Part shown: piece by piece, positions 53,448-62,128 of the stretch
How positions within the stretch are numbered: position 1 is the first letter of the stretch
Layout of the letters: every line of letters starts with the position of its first letter
NCBI GenBank assembly: GCA_023213235.1
Contig: CP096137.1
Location: 383,587 to 447,586 of the forward strand
Length of the DNA stretch: 64,000 nucleotides
Reading direction: 5' to 3'
Origin: Elusimicrobiota bacterium
GTDB lineage: Bacteria; Elusimicrobiota; Elusimicrobia; UBA1565; UBA9628
Translations under genes and position numbers: made by a program
Notes under the pieces: generated by a model
Seen by the model: only the letters and a program-made list of their open reading frames with translations
What the model was told of the DNA's origin: nothing
The model's database searches: none

Positions 53448-55949
53448 GGGCGGCTCCTTTGACGCGGCGCTCGCGGAACGCGCGCTCGGCGCGGGAAACC
53501 TCGGCGAGCAGGGCGCCCGAGCGGCGCAGGCCGTTCTCGTCGGCGCCGAAGCGGCCTTCGCACGACGGGGGCGAGGCGAGCAGGGACTTCTTCGCGGCGG
53601 CCTCCTCGGCGACGGCTTTCTCGGCGGCGGCGCGGGCGGCGGCGGAGGAGACGAGGTTCGAGTCGCGCAGCGCCTCGATCGTGCGCGCGCGCGGCCGCGT
53701 TGCGCGCGGCCTCGGCCAGGTGGTCGGCGAGCAGGGCGCGCGAGCAGGACGTCCGCGCGCCGCGTTCGTAGGCGGCCTGGGACTCCGGGCCGCCGCGGCG
53801 CGGGTCGAGCACGTTGCCGCGGGCCGAGGACCAGGAGCCGACCATGAGATCGTCGGACTCGTCGCCGCGCTCGAGCCACTCGCGCAGCTCGCGGCGCCGG
53901 TCGGGATCGAGGAACGCGTCGTTGCCGTAGTCCTCGGCGACGCGGGCCGTGAACAGCAGGCGCGCCGACCGCGCCCACGCGCGCGCCGCGTAGAACGAGG
54001 AGGCGAAGCCCTCGCGCTCGAGGCCGAGCAGAAGCAGCCGCTCGAGCAGCTCGCCGGCTTGCTCCTGAGGGGAGTAGGTGCCGCGGCGCGAGCGGTCGGC
54101 GTAGACGGCCGTCGCGCCCCAGGGCCCGTTTTCGCGCGAGGCGGGGAGGCGCCCTTCTTGAGCGCGTCGACGTCGGGGACGGGCACGCCGAGCTCCGCCC
54201 AGGCGCGCGGGTCCTCGGGCAGCGCGATGACCGTCTTGCCGAACACGCCGCGCTTGCGCTCGACGAGGACGGGACCGGCGGAGAGGGCGATCGTCACGCC
54301 GGGCTTTCCGTCGGAGGAGGCGTAGCCGGCGCGGCGGTCGGCGCCGGCGCGGGCGCCGTCGATGACGACGAGCGGCGCGCCGCGCACGACGGTGCGGCGC
54401 AGGATCGCGCGGCAGAACTCGGGGACTTCTCGGCGAGCATCTTGAGCAGGGCCTGGCCCTCGCGGCTGTAGGGCCCGGAGACGATGAAGGCGTCGTACTC
54501 GGCCTGGGTCACGTCGGCCAGCGGCGCGGGACGCGGCGCGACGGGAGCGACGACGGCGGGGGAGCCGCCGGCGGCGGGGCCTGGATAATGCCCTGGGGCG
54601 CCGCGGCGCCAGCCGCGGCCGCAGGGGGCGGTCGGCGTCGCCCCGATAGCCGCCGCCGCCCCAGGTGGAATCCAGGCTTGCAGCTTGCCGAGGTCGGCCG
54701 CGGGCTGAGCGGGGGCGGGGGCCGGCAGCGCGGGCGTGCCGAACAGAGAGTTCGTCGGCGGCATCGCCGCGGGCGCGTTCGGCGCGCGGCGGCCGCCGGG
54801 AGCGGCGTACACGATGCCGGGGGCGACGGACGGCGCCGGCCCGGGGGAAGCGCCGTCGCGGGGCCGGGGGCGCCGAGAACGCCGTAGCGGACGGCGGGAC
54901 GGCCGGCGGCAGGGGCGTCTGCGCGATCTGGACGGGCGCGGACGGCAGGACGGCGGCGGGCGGCATCGACGCGGCCCCGGCCATGGCGGGCGGAGCCGCG
55001 GCGGGCAGGCCGGGGGAGAGGATCATCGGGGCCGTCGCCGGGCCGCCCATCGCGTTGAGCACCGCGGCGATCGCCGGAGACGTCGCCGCCGCCTGAGGCG
55101 CGGGCGCCGCGGGAGGAGCTTGCGGCGCCGGCTGCGGGGCGGCCGCGTACGGCGGGACCGCGTAGGCCGGCATGTTGGGCGCGGCCGAGACGACCGCGTA
55201 GGCCGGCACGAGGTAGGCCTGCGCGGGCTTCGGGCGCGGGGCGAACGGGGACGGGCGCCGCAGGGAGGGCGGCTCCATGAAGGGGGTCAGCACGCCCCGC
55301 GGGACGAACTGCTTGGTCGCGTCGTTCGGGGCGCGCGGCTCCGGCTGCTGCGCGTAGGCGGGCGCGGCGTAGGCCGGAGGTGCGACCTGGGCGGGCGTCG
55401 GCGGCGGCGCCGTCACCGAGACGGGCGCGGCGGGAGCGGCTTCCTCGCGCGGCGCCGTGTTCGGATCGGGATCGCGCATGAGCAAAGCGGAGCCGCGGTC
55501 GAAGCGCGGGGGATCTTGTCGAGCTCCTCGACGAGCTCCTGCACCGAGAAGTAGGCGCGGAAGTCCTTGCGCGTGCCGACGCCGAACACGGGCCAGTTCT
55601 TGCGCACGAGCGTGCGCACGGACTCGCGCTCCGCGGCCGTGAGCTTCTTCTCGCCCTCGGAGCGGTTGAGGATCAGGTTCAGCTCGAGCAGGGCCTTGAG
55701 CCGGCGCGCGCCGGCCAGCCGGGCGAGGAGGTTCGACATCTCGTCGAAGCGCACGGGCGCGTCGGCGATCTTGTCCCAGACCTTGCCGTCCTCGCGGATG
55801 ACGTAGCCCGTCTCGGTCAGCAACTCCATCGACAGGGAGTCGAGCGGCGTCGAGAGGACGTTGTAGGCCTCGCGCGTCGGCGATTGGGCGAGCGCCGGCA
55901 GCGGAAAGCCGAGCAGGAGGGCGAGAACGAGGGCCGTGCCGCGTTTCAT
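53437..55949 (-). CDS. Large secreted Pro/Ala-rich protein, unknown, broken by several frameshifts
   Basis: About 830 residues. Signal peptide MKRGTALVLALLLGFPLPALAQ, a helical domain to about 155, a long Pro/Ala/Gln-rich linker (about 156-450), then DVTQAEYDAFIVSGPYSREGQALLKML, VVRGAPLVVIDGARAGADRR, GPWGATAVYADRSRRG and a C-terminal helical part ending VKGAARDE. Joining them needs base changes near 55508-55512, 54850-54900, 54420, 54150 and 53695. The high number of breaks in C/G runs fits sequence error, but true decay cannot be excluded. No family recognised. Confidence 0.55.
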
Positions 55950-56024
55950 GCTGTTAAGGAAGTGTCCCTTATGGCCATTATAGTTTTATTGCCGAGAAGC
56001 GCCGCGAAAAGGCATGATCGCCGG

Positions 56025-57442
56025 GTGGATCCAGCGCGCCTGATTTTTCCCGGCTTTACCGTCGGAAAACAGGACCCGAAAGAGGCGGAGGCCCTGGCCC
56101 GCCTCGGGGTCGGCGGCTTCTGCGTCTACGGCGGGACGCCGCCGAGCGTTTCTGCTCTAACGGCGCGCCTGCGCCGGGCCTCCCGCTACCCGCTGTTGAT
56201 CTGCGCCGACTACGAGGAGGGCGCCTGGGTCCACGTTCCCGGCGCGACGCCTTTGCCGACGAGCCTCGGCGTCGGCGTCTCCGGCTCGGAGGCCGTCGCG
56301 CGCGAGAAGGGACGCGTCACGGCGCGCGAGGCGCGCGCGATGGGCGTCGATTGGGTCCTCGCTCCCGTCCTCGACCTGCTCAGCGAGCCCCGCAACCCGA
56401 TCGTCAACCTGCGCGCCTTCTCGGCCGACCCGGCGGAGGCCGCGCGCCTGGCGAAGGCCTATCTCGCCGGCCTGCGCGACGAGGGCGCGCTCGGCTGCCT
56501 CAAGCACTTTCCCGGCCACGGCGCGACGACCGAGGACTCGCACCTCGACCTGCCGACCGTGCGCGCGGCGCGCGCTCTGCTCAACCGGCGCGAACTGGCC
56601 CCTTTCCGGGCGCTCGCCCGCGGCGCCGACGCCGTCATGCTCGGCCACCTCGTCGTCCCCGCGCTCGACGCCTCGCGGCTGCCGTTCACCCTGTCTCCGG
56701 CGGGGCCGAAGCTGCTGCGCGCGTGGGGCTTCCGGGGCCTCATCGCGACCGACGCTCTCGACATGGGCGCGGTCGCCAAGCACTGGGGCGAGCGCGAGGC
56801 CGGGCTCATGGCGGTGCGCGGCGGGGCCGACGTGATCCTGGTGCCGCGCGACGCGCGGACCTTGGCCGACGAGCTGCGCGTCGAGGCCGGCCGCGACCGC
56901 GCCTTCGCGCGCCGCTGCGCCGACGCGGAGCGCCGGCTCGACGCCGCCCTGCGCCGCGTCCGCGGCGCCCGCCCGCCGCTGTCCGTCGTCGGGGGAAGGC
57001 GCACGCGCGCCGCGCGGAGCCGCTCTTCGCCTCCTGCGCCGCGTGGACGCGGGCGCCGAAGGCCCGCCTTCCGCGCCGGGTCGCCTACTTCGAGCCGCAG
57101 GCGGGGCCGCGCGGTCCGCTGTCGGGCTCGGCGTTCGCCGCGGCGCTGCGCCGCCGCGTGCCCGTGCGCGTCGCGCGCGACGGCCGCGCACGCGCCGGCG
57201 AGACGCTGGCCGCCGGCGTCTTCGTCGGCCCGCGCGCCTACTCGGGCCGCATCCGTCTCGACGACGCGACGCGCGCGCGCCTCTCGGCCGCGCTGCGCCG
57301 CGCCGCCGACCCCGTCGCCGTCAGCTTCGGCAGCCCGTTCGCGCTCGACGGTCTGCCGGGCGCCGCCTTGTGCGCGTACTCGCGCGCGGACGCCGCTCAG
57401 CGCGCCGCAGCCGCTCATTTTATGGGAGAAGACAATGAATGA
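56025..57442 (+). CDS. Family 3 glycoside hydrolase, NagZ-like beta-N-acetylhexosaminidase, one frameshift
   Basis: About 472 residues from GTG 56025 (an in-frame ATG at 55971 is the alternative). LICADYEEGAWV, GVDWVLAPVLDL, CLKHFPGHGATTEDSHLD (catalytic KHFPGHG with His/Asp) and GLIATDALDMGAV (Asp nucleophile) are NagZ signatures. No signal peptide is seen. A missing G in run 56991-56995 separates the barrel from the C-terminal domain (GKAHARRAEPLFASCAAW). Cleaves GlcNAc from wall fragments. Overlaps the symporter start by 8 nt. Confidence 0.82.
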
Positions 57443-58946
57443 AGCCTCCACGTCGTGGTTCTCCGCCGGCACCGCGCTGACCGCCGCCGACTTCTTCGTC
57501 CTGCTCGGCACGCTCGGCGCGATGTTCCTCGTGGGCTGGTGGGGCGGGCGCAACTCGAAGAGCACCAACGACTTCTTCCTCGGCGGCCGGCGCATCCCGT
57601 GGTGGGCGGCGATGCTCTCCTTCGTCGCGACCGAGATCAGCGCGATGACGATCATCGGCGTCCCCTCGACGACCTTCCGCGAGAACTGGAACTACCTGCA
57701 GTTCTTCATCGGCTCGGCCGGCGCGCGCCTGCTGATCGCCTTCGTGTTCATCCCGGCCTTCTACCAGTACAACAGCACGACGATCTACGAGTACCTGCGC
57801 GAGCGCTTCGGCCACCGCACGCAGTATTCGGCGACCGGCTTCTTCTTCGCGACGCGCCTGCTCGCCTCCGGCGTGCGCCTGATGGCGGCCAGCGTCGCCG
57901 TCAGCATCCTGCTCGGCTGGCACCTCGTGCCGACCCTGATGCTGTTCACGATCGCGAGCATGATCTACATCGCCTACGGGGGCATCGAGTCCGTCGTCTG
58001 GACGAACGTCCTTCAGGCCCTGACATTCCTCGGCGTCGGCATGCTGACGATCGCGTTCTTGATCCACCGCTCCGAGGGCGGCTTCTCCGCGGCGATGCAT
58101 CTCGCCTCGGAGGCCGGCAAGACGCAGATCTTCAACTGGGGTCCGAACATCTCGGAGCCCGGCTTCTTCGGCAAGTTCTTCGGCGACCCCAACATCGTCT
58201 GGATCGCGATCTTGAACGGCTTCTTCGGCTCGGCCGCCGCGTTCGGCACCGATCACGAGATGACGCAGAAGCTCCTGACCGTCGAGACGCGGCGCGACAG
58301 CCAGAAGACGATCCTGCTGTCGATCGCGGGCTCGCTGCTCACGCTGATCACCTTCGTCGGCGTGGGCACGATGCTCTTCGTGTTCTACAAGCAGAACCCG
58401 GGCTTGGCCCTGCCGGCCAAGCTCGACACGATCTACCCGCACTTCGCGGCGACCGTGATGCCGCGCTTCCTGCGCGGCGCCGTGCTGACGGCGATCGTCA
58501 TGGCCTCGATCGACTCGCCGCTCGCGTCGCTGACGGCCGTGTTCGTCAACGACCTGTACAAGCCCCTGGTGGCCAAGGACGCGTCGCAGGAGCACTACAT
58601 GAAGGTCTCGCGCGTCTGCGTCGTCGTGTTCGCCGTCGCGCTCGCGGCGATCGCGTTCTTCTTCAGCTTCTTCGACAAGATGCTGTGGCTCGCCTTCAAG
58701 ATCGGCGGCGTGACCTACGGCTCCCTGCTCGGCGTCTTCCTGCTCGGCATGATGACGAAGAAGAAAGGCGACAAAGGCGTCGCGGTCGCGATGGGCACGA
58801 TGGCCGTCGTCAACGCGATCCTGCTTTTGCTGTCCGAGAACAAGGTGATCCCGCTCGGCTGGAGCTGGCTCGTCATCATCGGCACGCTGGGCACCGTCGC
58901 CCTCGGCAAGATCCTGCCCGACTACCTGGACGAGAAGAAAGCTTAG
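57435..58946 (+). CDS. Sodium:solute symporter (SSS family)
   Basis: 503 residues, about 13 membrane helices. MFLVGWWGGRNSKSTNDFFLGGRRIPWW near the start is the SSS signature; EISAMTIIGVPS and AAAFGTDHEMTQKLL are typical of sugar/SGLT-like members. Overlap with the GH3 gene and the convergent NamZ gene suggest amino-sugar or muropeptide-sugar import driven by Na+ (inference). Confidence 0.9.
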   Translation: MNEASTSWFSAGTALTAADFFVLLGTLGAMFLVGWWGGRNSKSTNDFFLGGRRIPWWAAMLSFVATEISAMTIIGVPSTTFRENWNYLQFFIGSAGARLLIAFVFIPAFYQYNSTTIYEYLRERFGHRTQYSATGFFFATRLLASGVRLMAASVAVSILLGWHLVPTLMLFTIASMIYIAYGGIESVVWTNVLQALTFLGVGMLTIAFLIHRSEGGFSAAMHLASEAGKTQIFNWGPNISEPGFFGKFFGDPNIVWIAILNGFFGSAAAFGTDHEMTQKLLTVETRRDSQKTILLSIAGSLLTLITFVGVGTMLFVFYKQNPGLALPAKLDTIYPHFAATVMPRFLRGAVLTAIVMASIDSPLASLTAVFVNDLYKPLVAKDASQEHYMKVSRVCVVVFAVALAAIAFFFSFFDKMLWLAFKIGGVTYGSLLGVFLLGMMTKKKGDKGVAVAMGTMAVVNAILLLLSENKVIPLGWSWLVIIGTLGTVALGKILPDYLDEKKA

Positions 58947-58954
58947 AACCGATC

Positions 58955-59030
58955 GGTGTCAGGTTGTGCAATTGTCCGATTCTCCGGAATTCGAATCGGA
59001 GAGAATCGGACAATTGCACAACCTGACACC
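58955..59030. repeat. Perfect 30-bp inverted repeat (REP-like hairpin)
   Basis: Arms 58955-58984 and 59001-59030 are exact reverse complements around a 16-base loop. The arm tip GGTGTCAGGTTGTGCA resembles the RAYT 1 end GGTGTCAGTTCTTGC. It lies between the convergent stops of the symporter and NamZ, so it may also stop transcription from both sides. Confidence 0.8.
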
Positions 59031-59038
59031 GTAGGGGG

Positions 59039-60286
59039 CTAGTAGAGGAGAATGCTCTTGCGGGAGGCCTCGAAGTCGCGGGGGCCTTTGTCGAAGAGGC
59101 CGATGAAGGACGACTCCTGGGCGCCCGTCTCCCACATGAGGCGGAACTCCTCGGTGCCGACCATGCGCTTGGCCTCGTCCCAGCGCCACTCGAACTCCTT
59201 GGGGTGGAGGTCGCGCAGCGCGAGCGCGAGCTTGCGGAAGACGGCGAGCGGGCGCATCGCGTCGCGGTCGGTGACGGTGATGCGCACTCCGCGGCAGAGC
59301 TGATTGGCGAAGACGCTCTTCGAGGGCGTGTAGTCCTGCGCGGAGAACTCGACGCCCTCGACGGTGCCGTTGAGGCGCGCGGCGATCTCCTCTCCGTTCA
59401 TCCAGGGAGCGCCGATCCAGCGGAACGGGACGGGCGTGCCGCGGCCGACGGCGAGGTTCGAGGCCTCGAAGATTCCGATGCCGGGATATAAGGCCGCCGC
59501 CTCGACGTCGGGCATGTTCGGGGACGGCGGCACCCACGGCAGGCCCGTCTGGTCGTGCCACATGTCGCGGCGCCAGCCGCGCAGAGGGATCACCTTGAGG
59601 TGGGGGTGACGCACGGACCGGTTGTGCCAGAGCGCCATCTCGCCCGGCGTGAGGCCGTGGCGCACGGGAACCTGGAAGTAGGCCGTCAAGGTCACGAAGC
59701 GCAGGTTGGGATCGGCGAGAATCGGCCCTTCGACGATGTCGCCGCGGATCGGATTCGGGCGGTCGAGGACGAGGAAGTCGACGCCGGCGGTCTTGGCCTC
59801 CTCCAGGGCCATCGCCATCGTCGCGAGGTAGGTGTAGAAGCGCGCGCCGATGTCCTGAATGTCGAAGACGAGCACGTCGAGGCCCTGCAGCTGCTCGGGC
59901 TTCGGGCGCATGCCGGGCATGCCGCCCTGGTAGAGGCTGTAGAGCGGGATCTCCTTGCCGCGCAGCTTGGTCTTGCCGGAGCCGATGTTCTCGGACTCGC
60001 TGGCGGCGGCGAAGCCGTGCTCGGGGCTGAAGATCGCGACGACGTTCACGCCGCCGTCGGCGAGCAGGTCGACGATCGAACGGCCGCGGCGGTCGAGGGC
60101 CGTGCGGTTGGAGAGCAGGCCCACGCGCTTGCCCTTCAGCGGCTTGAAGCCCTCGGCGACGAGGACGTCGAGGCCCGACATGACGCCGGTCGAGGAGGAC
60201 CGGCCGCCGGACGGGCCGGCGCAGGCGGCGAAGAGAGCGAGGGGCAGGGCGAGGAGCGGGGCGAGGAGCGGGCGGGGGTTTCTCAT
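59039..60286 (-). CDS. namZ: Exo-beta-N-acetylmuramidase NamZ (DUF1343, GH171), lipoprotein
   Basis: 415 residues with lipobox LFAACAG, so lipid-anchored in the envelope. GKRVGLLSNRTALDRRGRS, AIFSPEHGFAAASESE, VFDIQDIGARFYTYLATM and LDRPNPIRGDIVEGP are the DUF1343 core. NamZ cuts terminal MurNAc from wall glycan ends. Faces the GH3-symporter pair. ATG overlaps the preceding stop (ATGA). Confidence 0.9.
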   Translation of the reverse strand: MRNPRPLLAPLLALPLALFAACAGPSGGRSSSTGVMSGLDVLVAEGFKPLKGKRVGLLSNRTALDRRGRSIVDLLADGGVNVVAIFSPEHGFAAASESENIGSGKTKLRGKEIPLYSLYQGGMPGMRPKPEQLQGLDVLVFDIQDIGARFYTYLATMAMALEEAKTAGVDFLVLDRPNPIRGDIVEGPILADPNLRFVTLTAYFQVPVRHGLTPGEMALWHNRSVRHPHLKVIPLRGWRRDMWHDQTGLPWVPPSPNMPDVEAAALYPGIGIFEASNLAVGRGTPVPFRWIGAPWMNGEEIAARLNGTVEGVEFSAQDYTPSKSVFANQLCRGVRITVTDRDAMRPLAVFRKLALALRDLHPKEFEWRWDEAKRMVGTEEFRLMWETGAQESSFIGLFDKGPRDFEASRKSILLY

Positions 60287-60693
60287 AGGGATTTGTCGAG
60301 GCGCACGCGCACGCCGCGGTCGCCGGGGCGGCAGCCGCCGGGAGGGCCGGAGCCCTCGAGGTCTCCGGCCCTCGGCTCGCCGAGGATGCCGTGCGCGTTG
60401 AGACGCACGACGACGGTCAGGGGCTCGTTGCGGCGGATGCCGGGGACGAGCAGATCCTGGGCGGACATCTCGAAGGAGGCGGGGAACTCGGGGTTGACGA
60501 TGCGGTGCACGGCCAGAGGCACGCCGCCCCCGTTGCGCGCGACGACGAAGAGGACGGAGTTCGTCTTGGGCGCGCGGGCGGCGAGCTCGGGGGCGATGTC
60601 GACGACGCCGGCGAGGCGGAAGTCGCCCGTGAGCCAGTCGCAGGCGCCGAGCGCCGCGGCGGCGGCCAGCGCGAGGACGGCGCCGCGGCTCAA
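60283..60693 (-). CDS. Small lipoprotein, unknown
   Basis: 136 residues from TTG 60693 (TTGA overlap with the gene before). Lipobox AALGAC, then a beta-rich domain (NSVLFVVARNGGGVPLAVHRI, EPLTVVVRLNAHGILGEP). This looks like the C-terminal domain seen after c-type cytochrome biogenesis TPRs, but that likeness is weak. Probably envelope-anchored. Confidence 0.68.
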   Translation of the reverse strand: MSRGAVLALAAAAALGACDWLTGDFRLAGVVDIAPELAARAPKTNSVLFVVARNGGGVPLAVHRIVNPEFPASFEMSAQDLLVPGIRRNEPLTVVVRLNAHGILGEPRAGDLEGSGPPGGCRPGDRGVRVRLDKSL

Positions 60694-61484
60694 ATCTCGG
60701 AGGTCTGGGCCGCGGCCGCCGCGTTGGCGCGCACGCCCAGCCACAGGTAGACCGACGTGATCGCCAGCGTCAGCAGGCCGGACAGCGGCACGACGAAGGG
60801 CATGAACGCGAGAATAAGCCGCACGAGCAGGGCCGCCGTCTGGGCGTGGATCGCGAGCTGGAAAAGCGCGCCGAAGCCGAGCGTGCCGGAGGCCAGCGAG
60901 TTCATCAGCAGGCCGAACACCGCGTACAGGAGGCCCGCGAAGGCGGTCCAGGCGGCGGCGAAGACGAAGAGCGTCAGGATCGCGAGCGGGTAGACGACCT
61001 TCTTGAGGGCGCCGGCGGCGTCGCGGAAGAATTTCGAGTCGACGACGACGGGCCGCTCGACCGCGGCCTTCGAAAGGTCGTAGATCTCGATCTTGCCCTG
61101 CTGCTGCTCGAGGTAAAGCGCGTTGTTCGTGAGGTAGGCGAGGACCTTCGCGTCCTGCAGGGCCTGGAGGGTGACGGGCTCCGTGCGGGCCGTGTCGATC
61201 ATCACGGCGACCTCGGCGGCCTTGGGGTGGACGAGGCGCTTCGGGGCCGCCTCGGGGCTCGTGACCTTGCCGCCGGAGAACGTGAGCACGGGGACCTCGG
61301 CGGCGAGCCAGGCGAAGGTCTCGTCGACGACGGGGCCGACGCGCAGCTGGATCGCCAGCGAGCCGCCGACGGTGAAGATGAGGCTCAAGAAGAGGAGGTA
61401 GAGGACGGTGCGGCTCGTCTTCTCCTGGGCGAAGCGGCGGTAGGCCTGCGTCGAGGCGATCGAGCCGAGGAGGTCTTGGATCAT
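60690..61484 (-). CDS. DUF1189-like membrane protein
   Basis: 264 residues. One helix near 27-47, a soluble loop with LTFSGGKVTSPEAAPKRLV and MIDTARTEPV, then helices from residue 165 (ILTLFVFAAAWTAFAGLLYAVFG, LILAFMPFVVPLSGLLTLAI). The layout matches DUF1189 proteins. Role unknown. TAGACT (61491-61496, minus strand) ends 6 nt before the ATG, heading the operon to NamZ. Confidence 0.72.
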   Translation of the reverse strand: MIQDLLGSIASTQAYRRFAQEKTSRTVLYLLFLSLIFTVGGSLAIQLRVGPVVDETFAWLAAEVPVLTFSGGKVTSPEAAPKRLVHPKAAEVAVMIDTARTEPVTLQALQDAKVLAYLTNNALYLEQQQGKIEIYDLSKAAVERPVVVDSKFFRDAAGALKKVVYPLAILTLFVFAAAWTAFAGLLYAVFGLLMNSLASGTLGFGALFQLAIHAQTAALLVRLILAFMPFVVPLSGLLTLAITSVYLWLGVRANAAAAAQTSEI

Positions 61485-61522
61485 GCCGACAGTCTAGCAA
61501 GGCGGACGGGGATGGACAAGGG

Positions 61523-61551
61523 TTGACGAAAACGCGACGAGACCTTAAACT
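61523..61551 (+). promoter_or_regulatory. Sigma70-type promoter, leaderless
   Basis: TTGACG (61523-61528), 17-nt spacer, TAAACT (61546-61551), then 6 nt to the ATG at 61558. Confidence 0.75.
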
Positions 61552-61557
61552 TGGGGC

Positions 61558-62128
61558 ATGAGATCGCGCCTGCGCCTGCTCGCGGCCGTCCAGGCCCTCT
61601 TCCTGATGGGCGCCCTCGGCTGCGGCGACGAGGAGGGGGCGGCTGCGGCCCGGCCCCGGAGAAGAAGGGCGAGGAGCAGGCCGCCGCGCCGTCCGCGGGG
61701 GCCGCGCGTCCGGCGGAGCGGGCGCGGCGCCGGAACTCAAGACGACCGAGGGGCGGCGCAGCGTGCCGAGGGCGTACCAGCGCCCCGAATCCGGCGCGCG
61801 CGATCGCGACGCCGAGCGCTCGGACCGGGGTATCTCCAAGCCCAAGATCGCGAAGTCGACCGAGGCGGCCGCCGCGGCCGCGGTCCCCGCCGCGATGCCG
61901 CTGAAGCCGCCGCCCGTGAAAGTCCTGCGTCGCAAGGTGGACGGAGTGCCCGATCGCGTCGAGATCTCGTGCCGGATGCTGGCCGCCGACCCGGGGCCGG
62001 AGTGCGCGACGTCGTCGAATTACCTCGAGATCAAGCTGCGCTGCTGCCCCGACGGGGCCGTCGAGCGCTGCCGCCCGACGAGGGACGGCGTCGTGATCGT
62101 CGGCCGCGGCTGCGAGCCGGCGCCCTAG
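61558..62128 (+). CDS. Small lipoprotein, unknown, two frameshifts
   Basis: About 190 residues. Signal and lipobox LMGALGC, a charged Ala-rich linker (PAPEKKGEEQAAAPSAG), then a Cys-containing domain (RVEISCRMLAADPGPECATSS, LRCCPDGAVERCRP, GRGCEPAP). The frame slips near 61650 and 61720; both are repaired by one added base each. Ends overlapping the RND gene stop by 4 nt. No family recognised. Confidence 0.62.

Noticed and set aside
1484..56995. Phase-variable poly-G tracts, as in Campylobacter surface loci
   Set aside because: The runs are only 3-7 bases, occur in conserved housekeeping genes, and all err in one direction, which fits sequencing loss better than phase variation.
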